Shown here one piece after another: positions 25,634-39,100 of a stretch of DNA of 64,000 nt. The notes beneath the pieces were generated by a model. It searched no databases, was not told the origin of the DNA, and saw nothing but the letters and a program-made list of their open reading frames with translations. The stretch is taken from positions 17,399,233 to 17,463,232 of the forward strand of contig OW285188.1 in NCBI GenBank assembly GCA_935421135.1, read 5' to 3'. The DNA comes from Bugulina stolonifera (taxonomy: Eukaryota; Bryozoa; Gymnolaemata; Cheilostomatida; Bugulidae). The number at the start of each line of letters is the position of its first letter. Positions within the stretch are counted from its first letter, which is position 1. A program made the translations under genes and the position numbers.

Positions 25634-27105
25634 CTTAGTGCTTCAATTCTTCTTAAAATGAGAGATACTGGGTAAAATTGTCCAGAAAATCACGGAAGCA
25701 AACCCACTTTCGCCATGTTTTGACGTCATCTGTACAGCGTCCATGTCAAAACAAACCCACGTGAGCATATGAGAAAACAGCAGAGCACGCAGCCAATGCA
25801 AAATGAGTATGTTTTATAAAGGCTGGATGACAATTGATCTTCTTCATATATAATTTGGTAGGACACTATTGAGGTTTCATGTTATGTTCAGTTTTAGCTG
25901 AAACTATAGTACAACACTTATGCATACATGTAACAGTGTGGAAAGCACAATAAGGTAAACAATCATGTTTGTGTTATTATTTATACACTGTTACTATACA
26001 TATAGTGGTCACAGTGACAGTCACACGTTTATATTAGCATGTAAATATATGTAGCCTACACTACAGTACCTATTTATATGTTGGCCTTTCTAGGTGGATA
26101 ACAGTTCATTATGGCTTTTGCTTGATGTGATCCTAGGGCTAGAGTATATAATATGATGATGTCACTACGTTATTTTATTTACCAGTAAATTATATTTTCA
26201 GCCAAGTGGATACCATAAAGAAACTCTGGAATATATCAGCTGCATTTTTCAAAACAAGATAATTTGGGGTGAGTATTGGGGCTTGTACATGTACACTAAC
26301 CCCGTGTTTGCTCTAAATAATCGTATTATAATTACAGGCCTATTTAGAATTGTGGCTATAAATTTATGGATCTGATACTGAATTTTGTGAACACTTTCCT
26401 TTATTACGTGTGCATTTTGAATGAAAATTTCTAGAATTTTTCATAATTTTAGTTTGATTGCATCAACTTGTTATTCACAATTAACTAGGAGAGTTAGCTG
26501 TCAAAAGAATCTTGCAGGATTGTATTTGTGTATATTTGTGTATATTACGCAGATTTATATAGTTCATTCATCATGAAGCAGGAATTGTCTTTTAGTTCCA
26601 AGTTTATTTTATTATTACATGTTCCCGAGCCAACTACACTGACCATGCAGACTAATGTACATCAGTTACATGTAAATTGGGCATTTTGAGTCATTTAGAA
26701 CAGTTTTTAATTGAATGGTTATAAACTGTAATTATGAACTGTCATTATTAATCAATTATTGAATATAACTTTGGTATGCCAATTAATATTAAATTTTATC
26801 TGCTCTTTTGACATCAAGATAATCAAATGAATTACTTATAAGTACATGTATGAACATCGTGTAAAGCAAATTGCATGTAAATCGGCTCACTGTCTGCCAC
26901 TGTCTACTATATCAGTATATGTGAATTTTTTGTCAAAGAGCAATGCACTAGTTCTTGAGGATTTTAATTTTATGAATTTAATTAATTAATCAATGGTACA
27001 TGGTATTAATTTGTACAGGAGTAAAGGGTATTGGCCCTATTGGTGCCAGTATTATGATAATATGGTAATGCTAATTTATTAACTAGTGATTTTATTCTCT
27101 TGCAG
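25634..27105. promoter_or_regulatory. Shared 5' region of divergent NELF-C/D and MET genes
   Basis: A perfect CRE, TGACGTCA, lies at 25721-25728 and an E-box, CACGTG, at 25758-25763, about 90-130 bases upstream of the NELF-C/D start codon. An untranslated first exon of MET probably ends at 26268, where GGG|GTGAGT is a strong donor; the matching acceptor is at 27105. The rest is AT-rich with no other gene seen. Confidence 0.55.
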
Positions 27106-30100
27106 AAGAAGAAAATATGCTTGTTCATGTATTCCTCACACTGCTGTTAATCTCATACTCAGACTCTGAACTGAAGGCTTCTATCTTCAAAGCTGATAGT
27201 AAAATCTCTCATATCCAACAATTTGCCAATACATACTTTATCGGTTCTACAAATAGAATCTATCAAGTGGATTCTACATTCAATATTTTACAAACTCTGG
27301 AGATTGGGCCATTAAGAAATGAGGATAATTCCGTAACATCTTTGGCTGTAAGCCCCGATCCTGACAAGCCAGTCCTACTTTGGTGTGGGAGTGTTGAATT
27401 TGGTGCTTGTCAGGTGAACTACCTCAGTAATTTAAATGGCGGTAACTTTCTGGATAAAGAATACTACAAGGATCTGCTGAAGGAATTATATTTTGATAAG
27501 AATGATATACGGGATGAACGGCAGCTAAAACTTTTAGAACACGGGGTTTACGGCCATCTTGGTAGTCGAACTGGTGCAAAGGCTATTTTTGTCGATGTAC
27601 GATCTTCTAAAGTTTTAAGTAAAGCTACTAACAGTACTCATCTTATATTGTCATCTGCAGTTTATGATGGCCGCCAGGACAAATATCTACCAACAATCGG
27701 TTTCTACTCATTAAGAAAAAGCCCACACAGTAAAGACTTTTATATTAAGTCATCGGTCCTCAATCCCGTTAGGAATTCGTTTAGTTGGATTCCCATATCT
27801 CCGCCGCTTCTTGATCAATATCCCATATACCACGTGACAATGATAGAAAATGGAGATTATGTCTACACGGTAACTGTGCAGAAGGACAGTGTGGCTGATC
27901 CTTTGGAGTCTAGAAGGTTCCACACTCGCATTTCCAGATTCAATAAAACAAACGTTAAGTTTCATACATATATAGAGGTTCCAATAACATGTGGTACTAA
28001 TAATCATCAATATAATATTGCAATGGACGCAAAGCTGAGTAAATGTGGAAAAGATCTCTATGGAAAGTTGAATACAACTCGGGATGGTGAGGTGTTGTAC
28101 TTGTTACAAGGGGAAGCTAGCGGTATGACTTCATATCCTACTGTTAACTCGGCAATCATCTGTGCTATTTCATTGGATGCTTTAAATAACCACATGGACC
28201 TAGAGATGCGTAGATGCCATCGGGGCAGAGGGTCGCTAGTCGAATGGTACTATGGTCAGGAAAGGAAATGTGAATCTCAGGTGAGTAAATTCAGTTTTTA
28301 CTTTTTGCGTACGAAACTTTTATGCAAATTTGATTGTTTACCAAGCTACTGGATATTGCCAAGTTATGACTTGCACATGGTTACAAATAAATACAGCCTG
28401 TCTTGGAGCAATGATTTTTAGGTTTCATATTTACCTTCAACCATCATCTGATAACAATAAGGTATTAATACGATAACAGCTCTGTTTGATATCTTAGTAT
28501 AAAACAGGCGTAATGTAGCCTGGTTTCTATGCCATTCTAAATTTGTTTAACATGTAAACATAGCAATATTAAAATTAAAATAGAAGTTTTGCAACATTTT
28601 TCTGTAGCAGATTTTCAACCCTGTTACAAAAAGATTTGAGCCGCGAGCTACGAAACTTGTGATGAAAGGGCGTACACTAGACCTCCATTACCTTGTCCTG
28701 TTGCCATATAACGCTACATCTCTCTACACAGAGGTGCAGGGGAGCACAACTGTTGGTGTTATTGGGAATAGTAGAGGAATAATACAGAAGGTAAGATGTC
28801 TATCCTATACCAGTTGTATTGTCATAGCTCTAGTCCACCCATCTTACAGACCCGTAACTCTAACTTACATGTATCTATACTTGTGTTGCCGATCCATACA
28901 TCCATTGTTTAGGCCTAAATTTCCAGTATGTTTTCAATCCTTAGATTTTAAGTAGCAAGCTGAAAGTTTTATTTACTTTGGATGTTTTTGGGTCTATTCA
29001 CCGATATGTTGCAATGAATGGTTGAAATTGAAAATTTTGATTACGAGAGATTTGTAACGCTCTGGTTCTAATTTGCTCCCTGTTGGTGGCTCCATGACAC
29101 ACACATTGGCATATATAATTGCAAATACCCAGGGTATTACATTTAATCGGTGTATCCAATTAGTTGGAGAAATAGGCGCTAAGTTTGTCTGATATTGATA
29201 CAAAATCTCAGCTAGATACAAATCGAGACTTGTCAGCTGTCTATGTTAAAAGTCTGACATCTTTTAGCTACATTGTACAGTATATTATACTACATGTGTA
29301 TAATATACTGTGTAGAAATGTGGGACAGTATGCTTTTGCCCCGTAGTCAGAGCTCAGAGCTGAGCAATAGAACTCTACTAGGATGACCAGATGGCTCATC
29401 TTTTAGTTTCCAGCTGATAAGAGATTGTGAATCAGAGATGGCTCCAGCTGTAGTCAGCGCTGGAGGCAGCAGGCACTTTTTGGCACCTAACCATCCATAT
29501 ATCAGATACTCTCATCTATATGACTATGACTTTCACATCAGCATTGTACTATGTACTTGAAAAATAATGCTTGTACATGCAACTTCCTTGCCATTAGATG
29601 TCTAAGAAATTATTTGATGGCATGCATGTACATGATAACATGGGCTATGCAACAGTGCAAAAAATGTTTGAGAATTTAATATAATGGTAAGAAATAGAAT
29701 TGATGGGTCTCTAAATCAACACTATTTTTGAAATTTGAGCTGCATGTGTATTTCCTAAAATTTGTAGTGCAAGGTAAACACTGGCTCAGCATCTTTAGGT
29801 ACATTTAGTTCATTTCGAACTTTTTTAAACAAATATTATTATTTCCTGGTACATGTAAGTTGTCAGATTTGAGAAAAATATAACTTTTTTGTGACACAGA
29901 AATTTTCCTTTCAGACTAATATGGTCAAAGTCTATAATCAGGTTCCGGTAGTTTTGCACTTTATTTTCCCTTTGGAGCTGTATTTGTTACCTCAAAAATT
30001 TAGTAAAAAAATAGGTAATAATATTATGATTATTTACCAATTTCTGTTATTATTGGGACACTTTCAACGTGTCCTTAGAATATGAACATTTATTCAATTA

Positions 30101-33100
30101 TTCATCATAAGCAATCATTTGCTACTTTACTGATTGTCATCATGTTTATAAAACAAATATTTTCCTTATTGATATGCATAAGATAGGTATACTACCAGCT
30201 GCATGAGCAGCTAAATTTGAAGATATATATCAGTATCCTGTAGCTAATGTGACTTGTATTACTTAGCACATTTCTTAATGTCATTTTAAATATTCTAGAT
30301 AAGTTTGGCAAGTGGATCCATTTATCATACTTTCAATCAAAGTTCCGGTGGGCTGCCAATTGAAAGAGAGGCTGTGGTGTCTGATGGCAAGCTGTTGGCT
30401 GTTTCAGGTTCAAGGGTAAGGGGTTAAAAATGTTAAAAATATTGAAACAAAGGGATGGAAACATTTCTGGTAACTTTAGTCTGTCTGTGTGTATTCTGTC
30501 CTCTGGGCAGGTTCCTCGGTCTGCTCCTCTCTAAAATTCTCTATTTTCTGCCTCCCTCTTCACCTTTAGTAACTGGAGTTTGTTACACAGTGTTTACATG
30601 TAAACTTACATGTATGTTACATTCACATTATTTGGCAGCCCTATATTCTGCTGCTAAGTAATGCCTTCTACTGACCCTGACTGATTCTTCACACCATTAA
30701 ACAGTCTTATTTAATTATTTTTATGGTTATAATCTTATTCATACATCCATCTGGAAGATTGTCCACAGACAGTTATTATGCAATCATAAATTGGTGAGAA
30801 TTGTTTGTAATCTCTACCAGACCTTCTGCAGCTAATACTTAGTATTGACACAGCTGATTGAAAACCAAATAATTGTGGAAAAGTTGTGACAGTAGCACCT
30901 TCAGCTATTGTCTGTAATATTATTACAAAACTAAAATTATAGTAATTTAGCTCCTACTACTGGATAGGCTACTAGAAGTAAATGGGCCACATGAATCATA
31001 TTATTTTTAAAAACAAGTTAATTTGTTACATGCTGTGCTTAACAAGAGTATACTCTAAAATTACAGTAGAGCAGAGGAGGACAAGGTGCCATTGTAGTCA
31101 CGGTGTCACTCACACCTCTGTGGCTTCAACTTTAAGCTGCTTTCATTATCTGCACAGGCCCTAGATCTTAACTGCTTCAAGACATTTTTTGCAGAGTTTA
31201 TATAATAATTGGCAGACATTTAGATTCTTATAGGTGCACATTGTCTGTTCAGCTGATGTAACATGTTTTATATTACAGTGTAACTATATTTGTATCAAAC
31301 TCATGATATTGAAATCTAGAAGGCTGGCTGTATAAAGAAATGTGGATAAATATCATCGATTGCGGAAAATGAATTCAAATTTAATGTGGGCTGTGGATAA
31401 AATGTGATACTTGGTACTGGTTTTGTTTGTACAAATTTTTACAAGATTACGTTGTGATTTGTGTAGTTTTAGATGTTTTATGTACAACTACATTATTATG
31501 TGTACACATACATCACATACATTGCACGGCATATATATATAGCTCTAAATTTTTTATCTGCATCACATAAGTGTGTATCACTCTCTCATGTAGGTAATAG
31601 CATACCCACTGCAATCCTGTGCTGTATATGAAACCGCAGAGCTGTGCACATTCCAGAAGGATCCAATGGAATGCGGTTGGTGTGGTGGGGAGTTCTGTTC
31701 TACAAAAGAGGAATGTGCGACTCATGGGTCTACCGAATGGTATCAGCATGCGCCTCCACCCAGTATCCATTCTGTGAGTAGCACTTAGTCTATAAAAAAA
31801 CTATAGTTGGGTCACACAGTAGAGGTCATATATGTACAACGCAAATATGTGTATTATCTTAGGAGCACATGCATACAGATAGTTGTACATGTATAATATG
31901 TATCCTTGAACTGGGCACGGTAGCTAGCGTTCTTGTTTGATGTTGGAGTTGTCTTTCTATTTGCTTCCAGTGCCATACTATAATGATTATAGTATGACAC
32001 TGGATAGTATAATAGTATAGTATAGTAAAATTTTATAGTATAATTTATTATACATTTAGTATAATCTACATGTAAGTAATGGTAATAGTAATAGTAGCAT
32101 TCCTCCACCCCTATTGGACAATTGCTGTCAAATGGACTTACTGCAAGTTGAGTTTTAAAAATGTTCTAAGACTTTATTTCTATTCCGGTAAAAACATGAA
32201 ATGAATTATCTAAAGTTCTGTGATACTACATACCTCTGATTACTCATATATTTACTAGTTCCTGTACCTATCCTATTTACATAGCAGAAAAAGCAGCAAA
32301 TTATTATGATTTACAAATAATTATGTTTTCTAAACTTCGACTTGTAACACCACTGGTATGCTAAGATGTTTTTTTCACCACAGTTTCCTTGTGTCACTAG
32401 TTGGTATGAAAGGTGAGACACCCCATAGACCTGAAGTATTCATTATTACTTTCTGTATTCAATTCCCATGGCTTACCTGATCTGTTTTAGTAGAGATGGC
32501 ATTAACCACATTGTCTGAACAATATAATAATGGGTCATTATCCAACCTATTAGTAAGGTGGTCATTTCAAATGGTTGCTGTCCACTATATGCAGCCACAG
32601 GTTTAAACCCACCTTATACATTGTTGTATAATAATTTACAATTCATCACTTTTATTACAATTTGCAGGTTTCTCCAACTGAAGGCAGTATATCTGGTAGC
32701 ACAGTGCTAACCATCACAGGTAGACAGTTCACTAGAATCAGTGGGGACTGTGCTTCATCTACATTTGTCATGTTACACGGCACTAACTGCACAATTGTTG
32801 ACCTAGAATTTAACAGGTAATTAATTTATTTAAATTTATAAAAAACAATTTGAATTTAATTTAGATGGCATTTTAAATGCCTGGATTATGTAATACCCTA
32901 AGAAGGGCTTCATTACATTGTTTATCTTTTAAATAATTACAGATGCTAGATCCGACAGTTCATCAGATCGATGTATATTACGATGTATATTACGTTGCTG
33001 CCAATGGCAGCATGCCCAGATTCATGTATACAAATGTAACCATACATGTATTGGTGACTGACTATTTATTATTGTAGAAGAGGTGCCTAGCTAATTAGCC

Positions 33101-36100
33101 CAACACTTGACAACCAGCAAATTAGTTGCATGTAAATCTTGGCATTTCTATGTACAATTAATTATTTACATTAACCATGGTAAATTAGGAGTTTTAAATT
33201 GGCTAAATTGGCATATTGTAAGACTTTGTCTTTTGGAGGCATATTCAAATTACCATGTACAATAATACCATTCCCTACATGTACCATTACTTTAGGGACT
33301 TTCCTATACACTTACATTCTTACATAACAGTTGCTCACATGTTATAGAATAATATGCAAGAGTGGTGCAGTTAACTCTGAATGGAAGGGAGAGGTGATTG
33401 TAGTCAGACAAGACGGCACTGTTGGCGCTAACAAAAGTATTACAACATACGGACACAACCCAGGAGTTATCTTCTCATATATGGTATGTATTGGCTAATA
33501 GTACATTATAGGCATATTGTTGTCATGTTGGGTGAGGACACTTGTACCTTGTAAATGTCTTTTGTATGAGAATTTGAACTCTGCAGGGTAGCCCCAAGTG
33601 ACCATTGCTGGATAGACACAAATTCTCAATGTACACCCAATAACATTCTTACAAGCATGTGGCAGCCCATTGTGTTCAATATAGAATTTAGTCAATTTAC
33701 TACGTTGCACATACTTATTCACATGCAGTAATTGTATCTACAGGTATATAATTATGCATACAACTAAATAATTTATTTTAGTCTCCAGCGGGGCTATGCT
33801 TGTCCCTTGCATTCTAACATCAAGTGATTCAGTATTAGTTAGTTGTTTTATTTGGTAATCTTGAGACTCAATATCTTCACATTAGTGATTTATATTCTAG
33901 CAGACCACGTCGACTCTGACATGCTGATCTATAAACAATCATGTAATGATTCTATCAACCATAGTATTACAACACCTGTAGACCATATGAGCTTATAAAT
34001 AGCTGTCATAAACCATAATCGATGTTGATTTGGTATTGATAATTAAATGCCAATTATGTGTTGGCCAAATGAACTGGCTTTGTGTTGTACCACAAATATT
34101 GTTATTATTGTTTACTGTCTTGGAGTAAAAACAGTAGTAATAGTAATACATAAAATATTTATGATGATGTTATAAACTACTTATGAATTGGACTAGAATA
34201 ATATTATTTCAACAAGAGTCACATGTACACATTATATTCAAAAACAAAAAGTACATTATATTGTATTGTGTTAGTGTATATTATATTTTGTGAAGTTTGG
34301 GTCTAGAGCTACTCTGTGTAAATACCCCCTTCCACACTGATACTGATACAGCCAGTACTACACTAGTACAAACTACCATCGTAGTCATCAATAATGTAAG
34401 GACTTGGTGTGCTGGACGGTGGGTCCTGAAGAGCCGAATTATTACACAATCAAAAAATACATCATGTTACAGTTAGCTTCTTATGTAAGGAATCTTATTG
34501 CTCAGACTACCCTAGCTTTTAATGGTTCCTTCGTGGCATTCAAGTGCCACTCCATGATATTTTTGTAATCAATTCAAACCGTTCCAGAAGCCTTTACTGG
34601 CCAAGGTGATCTGGATTTTACTAGCTTGTTCACAATACTATCCCATTGCACATAGATAATTTATTCCACCTCTAGAAGCCTGAGGTACTTGAACTTGCTC
34701 CTTCTTATGGGCCGATGATGGGAGGTACCACTCTAACTGTGAGAGGTAAAAACCTAAGACTTGGTAACGCAGTTCAAATGAAAGTAGGTGACAAGGACTG
34801 CTCTGTCACCAGGTATGTGTACATATGAAGTTGTTTCTAGTTTGGTTCCATTGCATCAAACATCATATACTGATACGATGTACTTGTACGTGTACTTCAG
34901 ATCAGCTGGTTAAAATAAAATACAAGTAGGTCTGTTGAAATAATTATTTAATATTATGCCATCAGTAAAACTCTAGCACAGTATTTTATTAGATTAAACC
35001 TTTAGGTATGTTTTAAGTTAGTAAGATAATGGAAGATGAAGATTCAGAAAGTGTCAGTTTGAACTTTACATGCTATTTTAATTTAACCAACACTCATATG
35101 GTTGAAACATACATGTAGACAAATCAGTGTGCCTACACTCTAACTGTTCAGGTACTCTGAGGACATTCTGACGTGCGTAACACCACCAAACTCTCAGTCA
35201 GGAGTTATGCTCCCTGTTACCCTACTTGTTGATGGTGTACAGCAATTCGCTACTAACTACAGTTACAAACCAAATCCATCTCTCTCAATCAGGCGGAATA
35301 GAAAAGTTCATTCCACTTTAAGGTTGGTTGGCTTTCTGTTGTATTTGTACTACAATATAAATCTACACGTTTTGCTACATGATTAGTTCTATATCCATAT
35401 ATGACCAAAGTGACCCGACTCGGTATTGAATGTTGAGTAATATATTCCTATTGTTATGATAAATATAATAGCCTGGGTTTCAATCCTTCCAACATAATGG
35501 TTGGATATATCGGCTCTTGATTACCATTGGATTTACTCCACCCAATATTTTATATGAAGAGGAACTTGGGCTAATGTGCCACTCCTGGCAGGGCCTGGAC
35601 ACTCGAGTTTATAATGCTTGCTCATGACAATGTGTTGTTAGTTTCGCATATTGTGTCTCAAAAGAGTTCGTCTGTTCACTCTCTCTTCAGCATATTGTGT
35701 TGTTACCTATTGCAGTGGAGGTATACCTGTATGTGTTAGTGGAAGGAATTTAGATTCCATTTCTAAATACTCTGCTACAGTTAAATTTTTACCAGCTGAT
35801 GAGGAATCTATCCCCACTCTAACAGAGGTACATAGTTACTACAGGACAATGCACTCATCTATTACTCTTCTTAGAATTGTATCATTCAGATGGAATCATA
35901 ATAATATTGACATTCACTGAAACCTGGGTTGCCTACTCTCATTACCAACAACTTGAATTTCTTCTGAAAATATGCAATAATTTGCTAATAAATGACAGAA
36001 AGTATTTCTGTTGATTTGTGTAATACATCAATTTTATTCAAATATTAAATCCTCTGATATCGTGGGATATTGTAACCAATTCTATTACCAATGAGTTAGT

Positions 36101-39100
36101 CCTGTCTGTTGGGTTTCTAAATTGCCCAGTTTCTACATGCACTGTGATATAATGTAATATAGTCCCATTTAACATTAGGTGTGTGAGTTGGTAACGGCAA
36201 GCAAAGTATGCTGTCCAATACCAGATTTGACTCCGTTACTGACGCTGAGAAAGGTGTCTGAATTTACGACACGGCAAGCAGAGATGACTTTGGCCTTTGA
36301 TGAGCTCACCAGTAACATGAGTTCAGTTACCTACCACCATCAGCCAGTTATATACGAGGTGACAGCTATCAAGCACTCGTCAACCAATGAAATTGATGTG
36401 GCAATTAAGGTAAATATTTTCCTATTTTATGCATTTTATTTTCAACTTGACAATAATGACATGCATGTTGTGTGTCATCATTTCCCCAACAAATACAACA
36501 TATTATGTTCATTATTGCGATCATAAATGTGTGTGAAATGATGATATTTCAGGGTAGCGGGTTCGACCATCTCTTCTATCAGCAGCTTATCAATATAACT
36601 CTACATGAGGAAACATGCTCTGTTGAGAAGAAAGAGTCAAAAATTATCACATGTCGTGTGGAGAGCGGTGAAGAGCAATTAGATGGGGCACCTGCAGAGG
36701 TATTTATATCCTTAGATTTTTATAATTTTCTCAAAACGCGCCTCTTTATAATTATAACAAAGCTTGGATCGCATCATGGTGTTCATATTTGCAATTAAGT
36801 CAGTAGATAACAGTCACCGTACTTCTGGGTGCTTTCCACATCCCCTATTGGTATTAATTTGTACACTGTATATCACTAGTGTGAAGTTGTCCTCACCTTA
36901 ATTATGTAATTGAAGGACATAACTCCATACCGGCAAGATGTGCTATCCGTGAAGGAGCCATGATAGATGTTTACATGTTTACATGTATGTGATACATATT
37001 TCATTGCTTCATAACAAATTCCGATGCTTATGTTTTTAGATCGTATTTCGGTACGGAAATTTTTACGTCAAGTTTGACGATGTAGCTGTGCTGTCTTCAA
37101 ATGATGCTTCCCATGTGGTCGATCGTGAAAGTGATCAGCTGAGCCTAACAGATGTATTGATTATATGTAGTGTGGCAGCGGCAGCACTAGCTATAATCAT
37201 TTCTACATGTGTCTGTCTTGTTATGAAGACTAAGAAGAAATCAGCCATCCCATTCAATGGTAAGCAATGACTGCGTTTACAAATGACTTGTAAAAGTCAA
37301 AGCTTTCTATTTTACATGTAAAACTAAGTGACTTTATATTCAATGGATAAATTTTGTGCACACCATTGCATTTCATAGTTGCCGTTTAATATACATTGTA
37401 TCTCTTTTTAGCATTAAATTGTTGGTAGACATCGAAAAGTGACCAAAACTGCTATAATTTGTATAGACTATAGACATCACTTATACTGGTGTATTCAGTA
37501 TACGGTGGTATCTCTACAAAGTACCTTTCCAACTTTGCCAAAGTATATGTGTATTTACTGATTTCTATTTTTATGGTAGGACTTGTTAGTTTAACTGAGA
37601 ATCAAGGTAACTGTCTGCTCTCTTTCTTTCTCTAGTGTTCACCTAAAAGTAGCATAGGTTCTAAGCTCTTCAAATATCCTTTGGGTTGGTAAAATTATAA
37701 TCTTTTGACAGTTCACATAAGAAATTTGAAGACTGCTTAGAGCCTAGGCTAACTCATCACCTACTATACATACTGGATGGAGTATTAGCTGCTTAGCTTC
37801 TAGTCACTAGTAGTCTTGCCCTGTCCCGTAGTCTTTTTGTATCGTAGTAAGAATATGTTCTCCTGCACTCTTGGTTATGGTAACAGTTTACTTTCACAGT
37901 ATTCAATTATGTCTTTTTCTACACAAATACATGTATATTACATGCCTGGTGAGACCAAACTTAGAATCTGCAATTATGCAATAACCATGATATCAGCCTT
38001 GTGGGCAGCAGTATTTTGGCCACGTGCCAACACACTAATGCTATGAGTAATGCTACTGTAGATACAATCACATAAGCTGCATATTCATATGTTTATTGTT
38101 TGTTTGTTAGAATACATGAGAGTTGACCAAACAGTTGGCAGCAGCTCCACCAATCCAACAACTACGTGGGAAGAGAAAGTAAGGTCAAAAGGAGTACTCA
38201 TAGAGTTATCTAAACTACATGTTGGTAAAGAAATTGGTTCTGGCTGCTTTGGAAAGGTGTTCAAAGGAGTTCTGGATATTCATCAAACCAATGGTTCAGT
38301 GACCCGACAGCTCGTTGCTATTAAGGCAGTTAAAGGTACATTCTGATTTTTTGGAAGCCGTTTTCACTCACTATTTTACATCTTGTATAACTGTAATCTG
38401 TGATTGATAGACATTTCAATAAACGGGAGTTGTGCACTCTTGCAAATGTATAGTTAATGGACAGACAACTTTGATTATTGACAGACTAATGGAAACATTA
38501 CCCGTCTACAATCCTGTAGCTGATGTGGAGCATACAGCATGCTCTATGCTGCTTGAATGGATCTGACAGAATTTTCTCCTAATTACTTTATTCTAAAAGA
38601 AATATTAATATAATATAGTTTTATTATAATATAATTATTATTTGCTCAAAATTGTTCCAAACCGTTTTTTGTGCAGGCCACCAGGCTAGTGAGGATGAAG
38701 TTAACACATTTATTGATGAAGCTCTACTGATGCAGACGTTTAGACATGAACATGTACTGACTATGCTCGGCATTAGCTTTGATGTGTATGGACAACCTCT
38801 AGTTGTGCTACCCTTTCTGACTCACGGCGATCTACGATCTTACCTTAGGAGTCCCAAAAATGTTAGTACTAATATGAGTTGGATTAGTAGATTTATCCTC
38901 TCTTTGACGTAGAAAACTACCTAGAAATACTGTCAATGGTTTTAGTATACGTGTAAGGAGTACTAAATCGGAAATAAGTTGCAAGGTCCCATGTTTAACT
39001 GTTTGTCTGTTAATTTTCAATAGACAGTTTCACTTGATGATATGCTGGGATTTGCCAATGACATTGCCATGGGCATGAACTACCTCGAGGATGTATTATG

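Noticed and set aside
28659..28955. Separate small gene starting at 28659
   Set aside because: It is MET exon 3 read past its donor into the intron.
37816..38046. 76-codon frame in a MET intron
   Set aside because: Between two well-supported exons; no domain, and no acceptor and donor pair that keeps the MET frame.
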